Positions 35,190-42,341 of a DNA stretch of 64,000 bases are shown piece by piece. The stretch covers positions 62,001 through 126,000 of the forward strand of contig NZ_MAST01000004.1 of the NCBI RefSeq assembly GCF_001758225.1. Reading direction: 5' to 3'. A program made the position numbers and the translations under genes. This DNA comes from Humibacillus sp. DSM 29435. GTDB lineage: Bacteria > Actinomycetota > Actinomycetes > Actinomycetales > Dermatophilaceae. The first letter of the stretch is position 1. Each line of letters begins with the position of its first letter. The notes below the pieces were generated by a model. It saw only the letters and a program-made list of their open reading frames with translations, had not been told where the DNA came from and made no database searches.

Positions 35190-36811
35190 GGGCCCTCCCC
35201 GCCACGCAACACACCGAGGACCAGTGAGCTCCCCCCGGTTGTGGCCCGTGGGGTTGTCGATTTCTCGGTGTGTTGCGGGGTGGTGGGTGTGAGGTCGGGG
35301 GGCGTCGTGGCCGGGGTCGGGGTCGCAGCTCGAGTCAGAGCGAGCAGCGCGTCGAGGTCGACGTGCTGCTCGACGGCGTCGGCGAGGATGTCGAGCATCC
35401 GCTCCCGCCGCTCACCGAACCCCGGTGCGTCGGTGGCCGGCCGCCACCCGGAGCCGGCCGTGCCAGCCACCTCGAGCAGCCAGGCCCGGCGGAAGTCGTC
35501 GTTCTCGAAGGCGCCGTGCCACATCGTTCCCCAGACCGCGCCGACCTGCCAACCGTCGAGAAAGGCTGCTGCCCCAGTCTCTTTCGCCGTTGCGATGCCG
35601 TGGTGGATCTCGTAGGCGGTCACGGGGTGGCCGCGCCACGTCCCCGACGGCCGGCTCAGCACCTTGTCGGCGCCGAAGACGACACGCGTTGGCAGCAGCC
35701 CCAGGCCCTCGACGACCCCGAGGCCGGTCTCGACGTCGTCGCAGATGTCGTGGGCGAGCATCTGGTAGCCACCGCAGATGCCGAGCACGGGTCGACCGGA
35801 TGCCGCTCGCCGGGTCACGACGTCGGCCAGCCCCCGCTCGCGAAGCCACGCGAGATCGCTTGCGGTTGAACGCGACCCGGGCACAACCACGAGGTCGGCT
35901 GACTCCATGATGCCGGGGTCGACGGTGACGATCACGTCGACCCCGGGTTCGGAGGCGAGCGCGTCGACGTCGGTCGCGTTCGAGATTCGCGGCAGCCTGA
36001 CGACCGCGACGGTGAGTCGGTCGCGCGCCGCTTCCGACGTCAGGCCCGACGATGCGCTGGAGGCGCGCCAGTGGCCGACCTCGAGGGTGTCCTCACTGTC
36101 GAGCCACACGTCGAGCAGCCACGGGATCACCCCGACGAACGGCACCCCGGTGCGCGCGGTGATCTCGGCAAGACCCGGCTCGAGCACAGCGACGTCGCCG
36201 CGAAACTTGTTGATGACAAAGGCCTTCAGCAGGGCCCGGTCATCATCGTCGAGCAGCGCCCACGTGCCGTAGAGCGCAGCGAGGATGCCGCCCCGGTCGA
36301 TGTCGCCGACGACGACGACCGGTAGCCCGAACTGCCGGGCCAGGCCCATGTTCACGTAGTCACCCGACCGGAGGTTGATCTCGGCCGGCGACCCGGCACC
36401 CTCGCAGACCACCAGCTCGTAGGCGCCCTCGAGCTCGCGGTAGGCCGCGAAGGCGGCCTCGGCGAGGTGGGCCCGACCGGTCGCGTACTGGCCGGCCTCG
36501 AGCACGCCGGCGGGCCGGCCTCTGACCACGACGAAGGCCCGTCGGTCGGTGCCCGGCTTGAGCAGCACCGGGTTCATCGCCGTCGTCGCCTCGACTCGGG
36601 CACCTCGGGCCTGGAGGTACTGCGCGCGGCCGATCTCGCCCCCGTCGGCGCACACCATGGAGTTGTTCGACATGTTCTGGGCCTTGAAGGGAGCCACCCG
36701 AACCCCGCGGCGAGCCAGGGCCCGACAGAGCCCGGCCACGATCACCGACTTGCCGGCATCCGACGACGTGCCGGCCACGAGGATGCCTGATGCGCTGCTC
36801 ACCCGGCTCAT
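35186..36811 (-). CDS. cobQ: Cobyric acid synthase CobQ with an unusual C-terminal tail
   Basis: A 541-residue glutamine-dependent amidase that amidates adenosylcobyrinic a,c-diamide at b, d, e and g. N-terminal P-loop-like GTSSDAGKSVIVAGLCRAL, the CobQ signature FKAQNMSNNSMVCADGGEIG, VCEGAGSPAEINL, and a glutamine amidotransferase domain with its nucleophile in VLGICGGYQML. After the family's normal end (about LDALLALTRAAT) there are about 45 extra Thr/Pro-rich residues, encoded across a 16/17-bp inverted repeat. An ATG at 36811 and a GTG at 36802 are both possible starts; AGGA lies better for the GTG. The stop overlaps cobF. Confidence 0.95.
   Translation of the reverse strand: MSRVSSASGILVAGTSSDAGKSVIVAGLCRALARRGVRVAPFKAQNMSNNSMVCADGGEIGRAQYLQARGARVEATTAMNPVLLKPGTDRRAFVVVRGRPAGVLEAGQYATGRAHLAEAAFAAYRELEGAYELVVCEGAGSPAEINLRSGDYVNMGLARQFGLPVVVVGDIDRGGILAALYGTWALLDDDDRALLKAFVINKFRGDVAVLEPGLAEITARTGVPFVGVIPWLLDVWLDSEDTLEVGHWRASSASSGLTSEAARDRLTVAVVRLPRISNATDVDALASEPGVDVIVTVDPGIMESADLVVVPGSRSTASDLAWLRERGLADVVTRRAASGRPVLGICGGYQMLAHDICDDVETGLGVVEGLGLLPTRVVFGADKVLSRPSGTWRGHPVTAYEIHHGIATAKETGAAAFLDGWQVGAVWGTMWHGAFENDDFRRAWLLEVAGTAGSGWRPATDAPGFGERRERMLDILADAVEQHVDLDALLALTRAATPTPATTPPDLTPTTPQHTEKSTTPRATTGGSSLVLGVLRGGEGP
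35202..35280. repeat. Inverted repeat at the cobQ 3' end
   Basis: CGCAACACACCGAG (35205-35218) and CTCGGTGTGTTGCG (35264-35277) are perfect inverted arms of 14 bp, extendable to 16 of 17, with a 45-bp loop. The whole element is translated as part of the extra C-terminal tail of CobQ and ends just before the cobF start. Confidence 0.75.
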
Positions 36812-36840
36812 CCTGCCCGAGCCACCCCGCGCACGACGAA

Positions 36841-36875
36841 GGCGGATGTCGCTGGGTGGCCCAGCGGCATCCGCC
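36841..36875 (-). terminator. Strong hairpin after the PadR gene
   Basis: GGCGGATGTCGCTGGG (36841-36856) and CCCAGCGGCATCCGCC (36860-36875) pair over 16 positions with a single mismatch and a three-base loop. It lies 28 bases beyond the PadR stop and just upstream of cobQ, so it probably isolates the two minus-strand transcripts. Confidence 0.75.
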
Positions 36876-36902
36876 TCGTTCGGTGTTCCCGTTCTCAGGC
36901 GG

Positions 36903-37685
36903 TCACTCGGACGTGCCTTTCGGGTCACCCTCGGCCAGCAGGCCGTAGAGCTTGCGCCGGGTCTCGGAGAGGATCTCGGTGGCCTCGGCACGTTGCTGCG
37001 AGGTGCCCGTGGTCATGATCTGCCACATGGCGCTCATCACCTGCGTAGTGACGGGCATGAGGTCGCCCATGTCGTCGGCGGCCGTGCGCTCGTGCGAGGA
37101 GGCCTCTTCGAACGGCCGCCAGGTGGCGGCCATCTCGTCGGCGTGCTCCTCGACGTAGTGACGGCCGTCGTCGGTGAGGCGCAGCAGGCGCCGCCCCTCG
37201 ACCTCGCGGCCCTCGACCAGGCCCTCGTCCTCGAGCTGCTGAACGGTCGGGTATACCGAGCCGGGGCTCGGCTTCCACGCACCGTCGGTGCGCTCGGAGA
37301 TCTGCTGGATCAGCTGGTAGCCGTTCATCTCGTCGCCCGCGAGGACGTCGAGGATGGCGGCCCGAACGTCGCCGCGCCGTGCCTTGGGCCCACGGCGACC
37401 GCCGTACTCCCGGGCGAAGCCGCGACCGAACTCCCGCTCGAACGCGGGGCCGCCGAACTGTGCGCCGAACTGGCGCATCAGGTGCAGCCACGGCGGGGCG
37501 CCGCCCGGAAAGCCGGGCCCCCGCGAGCCACGACGGGGTCCGCCGGGACCGCCCGGGCCGAAGCCCCGGCCGCCTTCGGGCCAACCGCCGCGGCGGGGCC
37601 CGCCGTGCTCGCCGTGGTGCTCGCGGTGGTGGTCGTGCTCGTGCTCAGGCTCGGAGTCCCATCCGAAGTCTCTGTTGCTGTTCAT
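36903..37685 (-). CDS. PadR-family transcriptional regulator with His/Gly-rich N-terminal extension
   Basis: A 260-residue protein. Residues 1-75 are a His/Glu/Gly/Arg-rich low-complexity extension (EHEHDHHREHHGEHGG, then RGFGPGGPGGPRRG), which might bind metal. The PadR winged helix follows: RGDVRAAILDVLAGDEMNGY, then GAWKPSPGSVYPTVQQLEDEGLV, then a C-terminal helical dimerisation domain. The ATG at 37685 has GAAAGGA upstream. A CGATATATCG palindrome 48 bases before the start is a likely autoregulatory operator. No membrane transporter lies next to it, although such regulators often control one. Confidence 0.9.
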   Translation of the reverse strand: MNSNRDFGWDSEPEHEHDHHREHHGEHGGPRRGGWPEGGRGFGPGGPGGPRRGSRGPGFPGGAPPWLHLMRQFGAQFGGPAFEREFGRGFAREYGGRRGPKARRGDVRAAILDVLAGDEMNGYQLIQQISERTDGAWKPSPGSVYPTVQQLEDEGLVEGREVEGRRLLRLTDDGRHYVEEHADEMAATWRPFEEASSHERTAADDMGDLMPVTTQVMSAMWQIMTTGTSQQRAEATEILSETRRKLYGLLAEGDPKGTSE

Positions 37686-37732
37686 GCTGTTTCCTTTCGT
37701 TCCGCGACTCACGAACAGTCGCGATAGGTTGA

Positions 37733-37742
37733 CGATATATCG
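37733..37742. promoter_or_regulatory. PadR-type operator candidate
   Basis: CGATATATCG is a perfect 10-bp palindrome and a rare AT-rich patch in this GC-rich window, upstream of the PadR start; a related CGATA lies 11 bases away (37722-37726). PadR proteins commonly bind ATAT-containing dyads at their own promoters. Confidence 0.6.
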
Positions 37743-38113
37743 GCAACGACGGGGAAGCAAGATCTGTTCCCAGCGGATCTGCCGACGCCGGCTGCCCTCT
37801 CGACCGGCTCGCACCCTCGACACGAGCGGCCGTGCGCCGCCGGCTGCCCATTTCGGCGGGGCTGAGGGATCCGCGACGGCGATGACTCCGAACCACCTGG
37901 GTAGGCCCCGCGGGCGGTCGTCGTTACGGACGTCCCGGGCACCGACGAACAGAACGGGAGACACTCACATGACACCGCTTCGTAACCACGGCCTGTCGAT
38001 CTTTCGGGGAGGTTCCCCGTGCGGCGCAGAATCTGCGTCGACGACGTCTCCGCCCGGCGCGTTGAGGTGGGGCCACGGTTTCGTTACCGTGCAACGGCGA
38101 GGGGTGGAGTTGC
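37743..38113. other. Intergenic region between the PadR gene and the RsbW-like gene
   Basis: About 370 bases without a supported gene. Both flanking genes read outward, so promoters in both directions are expected here. I see no conserved reading frame, RNA motif or strong repeat apart from the adjoining PadR palindrome. Confidence 0.5.
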
Positions 38114-38602
38114 ATGCCTGAAGGAGGCAGCGGGGTGACGACGACGAACCGGGACCAAGGTTCGGCAACGGCTGGTGGAAACGCGGGCCCGAGCGGCGAG
38201 AAGCGCACGATGCGCATCCAGTGGGCGCCATCGGCCGCCGCCCGCGTGCGCAAGGAGCTGGTTGACGACCTGGTGGCCCGCGGCGTGCCCGGTGACGTCA
38301 TCGACGAGGCCGAGCTGGTCGTCAGCGAGCTGGTGGCCAACGCCATCCGGCACGCTCGACCGCTCGCCGACGGCGCAGTCCGCGTGCACTGGAAGGTCAA
38401 GAACAACGTCGTCGAGGTCGAGGTCTCCGACGGCGGCGGGACCTCCGTGCCGCGCCCGGCCCCGCCGGCGACCTGGGCCCCCGGTGGGCGAGGTCTGCGC
38501 ATCGTGCGTTCGCTCGCCCACGAGTGGGGTGTGGTCGAGGAACCCAACGGTCGTACGGTCTGGGCCTCGCTCGGTGGCCCGTCGCGTCGTCGTTCGCACT
38601 GA
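38114..38602 (+). CDS. RsbW-like serine kinase / anti-sigma factor ATPase
   Basis: A 162-residue GHKL-ATPase of the SpoIIE-associated (HATPase_c_2) type. The N-box is ELVVSELVANAIRHARP (about residues 67-83), the G1 box VSDGGG and G2 PGGRGLRIVRSLAHEWGV. Actinobacteria carry many such proteins, acting as anti-sigma factors or in partner-switching networks; no sigma factor or anti-anti-sigma gene is adjacent, so the target is unknown. The ATG at 38114 is preceded by GGGGTGGAG. The first 30 residues are low-complexity. Confidence 0.88.
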   Translation: MPEGGSGVTTTNRDQGSATAGGNAGPSGEKRTMRIQWAPSAAARVRKELVDDLVARGVPGDVIDEAELVVSELVANAIRHARPLADGAVRVHWKVKNNVVEVEVSDGGGTSVPRPAPPATWAPGGRGLRIVRSLAHEWGVVEEPNGRTVWASLGGPSRRRSH

Positions 38603-38745
38603 CCGACCACGGCGCCCAGGGCTTGCTGCGCGATCGGTTCGTCGGCGCCTGCCTTTCCGTTCTGCAGGATGCCGGGTCGGCGACCGCTACCCCCACCGGG
38701 TCTGACGAGGTCTGACGGGTCATGGCGGGCGACTAGGCTGCGCGC

Positions 38746-39630
38746 ATGGGTAAGGCATCTCGACGTCCGCGTGACCGCTCCGCTCGTGCTGCGCGCCCGG
38801 CGCCGGCCCCGTTCGTCGCCCGCCCGTTCGAGGGCCTGCGGGGCGAGACCGACTGGGTGGCGATGCGTGAGATCGTGCCCGCCGCCACGGCCACCGTTCG
38901 TTTTGCCGAGGGCAAGGCGCCTGAGGGCGCCCCGGCCGAGGTGACGGTGGCGACCGTGCTGCCGTTGGCGTGGCCCGGGCTGCACCGCGACAACGGTGAC
39001 GTGCTGGTCGGCATCCAGTCGGGCAACGCGAGCGGCGACACCAGCCGCGACATCGCGGCTGCGATCGAGCTGGCGGTCGCGGCCGACCCCGGGTCGCCGG
39101 TCAGCGTGCTGCCCGTGTCGACGCTCGAGACCGTGCGCCTCCAGGACCTGCTCGACCCCGAGAGCCCCTTCGAGATCACGGTTCACGACGGTTTCGACTT
39201 CTGGGTCGCCGACTCCGAGCTCGACGCCGACGGCAAGGAGTCACTCGACCGCGCCAACGACTCGGCGATCCCGACGGTGAAGCTCGAGTCGGTGCCGTCC
39301 GCCTACTGGTGCCTCATCGGTGAACGGGCCTACGTCCGCTGGGTGTTGCCCTTCGACGAAGACACCTCCACCAACGCGCTCTCGCGGCTGCACGCGGCCG
39401 GTACCAGCGTTCTCGGTGGCGGCGGGCGCCTGCTCGGCTGCTTCCGTTCGAGTGGCCTGCTCATCCCCGTGTGGGAGGTCGACGCCGAGGCGCAGGCCGC
39501 CACGTTCGAGGATGCCGTTGCCGCGATGAAGACGCTGATCGACGCTGCGGCCGCCGTGACCGAGCCGTTGACGGCAGCCGAGCGGGGCGCCAAGGCGGGG
39601 CTGACGAATCGCCAGGTCACCCTGCGCTGA
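38746..39630 (+). CDS. DUF5926 family protein
   Basis: A 294-residue actinobacterial protein with a basic, disordered N-terminus (RRPRDRSARAARPAPAP), then FEGLRGETDWVAMREIVPAATA, and a C-terminal TNRQVTLR end, as in DUF5926 proteins, which have no known function. No membrane segment or signal peptide. Nine bases separate it from the glycosyltransferase gene, so the two are likely co-transcribed. Confidence 0.8.
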   Translation: MGKASRRPRDRSARAARPAPAPFVARPFEGLRGETDWVAMREIVPAATATVRFAEGKAPEGAPAEVTVATVLPLAWPGLHRDNGDVLVGIQSGNASGDTSRDIAAAIELAVAADPGSPVSVLPVSTLETVRLQDLLDPESPFEITVHDGFDFWVADSELDADGKESLDRANDSAIPTVKLESVPSAYWCLIGERAYVRWVLPFDEDTSTNALSRLHAAGTSVLGGGGRLLGCFRSSGLLIPVWEVDAEAQAATFEDAVAAMKTLIDAAAAVTEPLTAAERGAKAGLTNRQVTLR

Positions 39631-39639
39631 GATGAGCCC

Positions 39640-40398
39640 ATGACCACACGCGCCGCCTCGCCCCTCGCCGTGGTCATCCCGGCGCGGAACGAGGCGGAGC
39701 GCATCCTCGACATCGTCACGTGCGTCGGCGAGGTCGAGGGCGTCGGGGTCGTGATCGTCGTCGACGACGGCTCCAGCGACGACACGGCGCGAGTGGCCGC
39801 CGACGCGGGAGCCGAGATCGTGCGCCTCGAGCGCGGCTACGGCAGGGGCGACGCCCTCATGAGTGGCCTGGGCCGCATGGCGAGCCTGCAGCGAGCGGGC
39901 CGGCTGGGTGGCTCCGCCGCGGTGCTCTTCGTCGACGTCGGCCTCGGGGTCACCTCAGCCGACGTCGAAGCAGTGGCGCGGCCCGTGATGCTGGGCCGGG
40001 CCGATCTCGCGATCGCCGCCGGGGGCCCCGACGTGAGCGAACCGACCGGTGCGGCGATGCACCTCGGCGGCGGGCACGGCCTCGTCGTGGGACTCGCTCA
40101 CAAGGGCATCGAAGACCTGGTCGGCTGGTCGCCGAAGCAGCCACTGTCGGGGCTGCGCTGCCTCTCACCGGCCGCGGTGGCAGCGGCCACCCCGTTCGCG
40201 AGGGGCTGGGGAGCCGAGGTCGCCATGACGGTCGACGTGCTCGATGCCGGTCTCAGCGTCGTCGAGGTCACCTGCGACCTGCGACACGGGGCCACCGGAA
40301 CGAACTGGCGCAGCCAGGTGCACCGGGCGGCGCAGTACCGCGACATTGCCCTCGCCCTCGGGGTGCGTCGGCTGCGCCGCCGACTCGCCCCGTCCTGA
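39640..40398 (+). CDS. Family 2 glycosyltransferase (GpgS/DPM-like)
   Basis: A 252-residue soluble GT-A enzyme: VVIPARNEAERILDIV at the N-terminus, VIVVDDGSSDDTARVAADAG with the first nucleotide-binding aspartates (about residues 45-52), and a DVGL replacing the usual DxD at about residue 108. The region GWSPKQPLSGLRCLSP and a basic C-terminus resemble the dolichol-phosphate-mannose-synthase-like and glucosyl-3-phosphoglycerate-synthase-like branches. The donor and acceptor cannot be told from sequence. No membrane helices. Confidence 0.82.
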   Translation: MTTRAASPLAVVIPARNEAERILDIVTCVGEVEGVGVVIVVDDGSSDDTARVAADAGAEIVRLERGYGRGDALMSGLGRMASLQRAGRLGGSAAVLFVDVGLGVTSADVEAVARPVMLGRADLAIAAGGPDVSEPTGAAMHLGGGHGLVVGLAHKGIEDLVGWSPKQPLSGLRCLSPAAVAAATPFARGWGAEVAMTVDVLDAGLSVVEVTCDLRHGATGTNWRSQVHRAAQYRDIALALGVRRLRRRLAPS

Positions 40399-40477
40399 CC
40401 TCGCGTCGCCGGCCCGAACCGGCCACTGACTGGAACAGCGACGGCCGGCAGACGCGGCGCGGCTACCCTTGCCGATC

Positions 40478-41005
40478 GTGGACGAGACGACGCTGACGAG
40501 CCTGGCCATCGGGTCGACGGCGGTCGCGGCGGTCGCCCTGGTGCTCGCCGTGCTGGCCCAGCTGCGCCTGGCTGGAGTGCGTCGTGACTTTCGCACCCTC
40601 GGCGGTGACGGGAAGGTCGACATCGCGCGCGTGGCGGCCACGCAGAACCAGCGCCTCGACCGGGTCACCGCTGACGTCGACCGGCTTCGTGAGCATCTCG
40701 CCGCGGCGGAGAACGACGTGCGCCAGAGCCTGCGCAACGTCGCGGTCGTGCGCTACGACGCGTTCGGCGACATGGGTGGCCGGCTCTCCTTCTCGGCTGC
40801 CATCGTCGACGACCTCGGCGACGGCATCGTCATCTCGTCGATCCACGCCAGGGGTGAGTCACGCACCTACGCCAAGGGCGTGGTCGGTGGCGCCTCGAGC
40901 ATCACCCTGACACCGGAGGAGCAGCAGGCGCTCGCCTCCGCCACCAAGGGTGAGAGCCGCAGCGCCCCGCCGGCCGACCGCCACCGATCGAAGGACGTCT
41001 CATGA
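40478..41005 (+). CDS. DUF4446 family membrane-anchored protein
   Basis: A 175-residue protein: one N-terminal membrane helix (residues about 6-28), a coiled-coil stretch (QNQRLDRVTADVDRLREHLA) and the conserved DUF4446 core NVAVVRYDAFGDMGGRLSFS, then DGIVISSIHARGESRTYAKG. Function unknown in general; found in many Gram-positives. The GTG start is favoured because the membrane helix begins there. The stop overlaps the ATG of pheA (ATGA). Confidence 0.9.
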   Translation: MDETTLTSLAIGSTAVAAVALVLAVLAQLRLAGVRRDFRTLGGDGKVDIARVAATQNQRLDRVTADVDRLREHLAAAENDVRQSLRNVAVVRYDAFGDMGGRLSFSAAIVDDLGDGIVISSIHARGESRTYAKGVVGGASSITLTPEEQQALASATKGESRSAPPADRHRSKDVS

Positions 41006-41949
41006 CCCCACCGCGCAAGCCGGCCGAGCTGCACCGCTTCGGTTTCCTCGGCCCCCGCGGCACCTTCACCCAGATGGCGCTCGACGCGTGGGACGGTGCG
41101 GCCGACCGCGAACAGGTGCCCTTCGGCTCCGTCGACGGCGCACTCGCCGCGCTGCGAAGTGGCGACATCGACGCCGCCATGGTGCCGATCGAGAACTCGG
41201 TGGAGGGCGGCGTCTCGGCGACGCTCGACGCGCTGGCGACCGGCGACCCGCTCGTCGTGATCGGCGAGGTGCTCGTGCCGATCACCTTCGTGCTGTGCGC
41301 GCGACCCGGAACGCCGATCCGCGACATCCGCGCGGTCGGCACCCACTCGCACGCCTGGGCGCAGGTGCGTGGCTGGATGGCGGCCAACCTGCCGGATGCC
41401 GTCTACGTGCCGACCCTGTCGACCGCTGCGTCGGCCTCGATGCTGGCCGAGCCGGGTGAGGTGATGTTCGACGCAGGGGTGTGTGCCCCCGTCGCAGCCG
41501 CCGACGCCGGCCTGGTGGTACTCGCCGACGACATCGGTGACAACCAGGCGGCCGTCACGCGCTTCGTGCTCGTCGCCCGGCCGGGGACCCTGCCCGATCC
41601 GACCGGCGCCGACAAGACGACGGTCGTGCTCTTCCAGCGCACCGACCACTCCGGAGGTCTGCTGGAGCTGCTCGAGCAGTTCGCCGTGCGGGGCGTGAAC
41701 CTGACCCGTCTCGAGTCGCGCCCGACCGGCTCGGCGATGGGCAGCTACTGCTTCTCGATCGACTTCGAGGGTCACGTCGAGGACGCCCGGGTCGGGGAGA
41801 CGCTGATGGGTTTGCAGCGGGTCTGCGCTGAAGTGCGGTTCCTGGGCTCCTACCCGCGCGCCGACGGCATCCCGTCGGAGATGCGTGTGGGTACGGCCGA
41901 TGCCGACTTCCACGACGCCAGCGCCTGGCTGGGCCGGTTGCGTTCCTGA
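41002..41949 (+). CDS. pheA: Prephenate dehydratase
   Basis: A 315-residue enzyme converting prephenate to phenylpyruvate in phenylalanine biosynthesis. The PDT domain (residues about 10-190) contains FGFLGPRGTFTQMAL, VPIENSVEGGVSATLDAL and the catalytic TRF motif (AAVTRFVLVAR). The C-terminal ACT regulatory domain (about 205-285) has GLLELLEQFAVRGVNLTRLE and SRP, the phenylalanine-binding ESRP motif. No chorismate mutase domain, as usual in actinobacteria. It ends the DUF4446-pheA pair and is followed by a hairpin. Confidence 0.96.
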   Translation: MTPPRKPAELHRFGFLGPRGTFTQMALDAWDGAADREQVPFGSVDGALAALRSGDIDAAMVPIENSVEGGVSATLDALATGDPLVVIGEVLVPITFVLCARPGTPIRDIRAVGTHSHAWAQVRGWMAANLPDAVYVPTLSTAASASMLAEPGEVMFDAGVCAPVAAADAGLVVLADDIGDNQAAVTRFVLVARPGTLPDPTGADKTTVVLFQRTDHSGGLLELLEQFAVRGVNLTRLESRPTGSAMGSYCFSIDFEGHVEDARVGETLMGLQRVCAEVRFLGSYPRADGIPSEMRVGTADADFHDASAWLGRLRS

Positions 41950-42029
41950 CCCTCGCGCCCTCGCGCCCTTGCGCTCAGGCGCCCTCGCGCCCGCTGGTCG
42001 CTGTCTCGAACGGTGTCGCGGCGTGCGAA

Positions 42030-42068
42030 GGCAGGGGCGTCGAAGGAACCACCGTCGACGCCCCTGCC
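42030..42068 (+). terminator. Hairpin terminator after pheA
   Basis: GGCAGGGGCGTCGA (42030-42043) and TCGACGCCCCTGCC (42055-42068) are perfect 14-bp arms with an 11-base loop, 80 bases after the pheA stop. The rest of 41950-42341 has GC-rich CCTCGCGC repeats (41952-41992) and presumably the promoter of the subtilase operon, which I cannot place with confidence. Confidence 0.7.
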
Positions 42069-42341
42069 GCGGGCCCGTGCGATCCCCTCAAGCTCGCACG
42101 CACCCAGTTCGAGTGTCCGAGGCGCGCTGCTCCCCAGCAGCCCCCCGCGCCTCAGTCATCCGCTCCCCCACGCTGCTCAGTGGCGGTGGGGGCAGCGCTG
42201 ATACATCGATTCGCCCTAAAGTCTGATTCGTCGGAGGAGTATCAACCACCAGGTCGCCGACTCTGTGCGGATGAGGGCTCGTAAACGAGCACCGAGTCCA
42301 GCCCACTCCCCGCGACCCGCGGTCCCCAGGAGGTCAACCAG

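Noticed and set aside
41950-42029. CCTCGCGC-type repeats as a mobile element end
   Set aside because: They are short, imperfect GC-rich direct repeats without terminal symmetry or target duplication.
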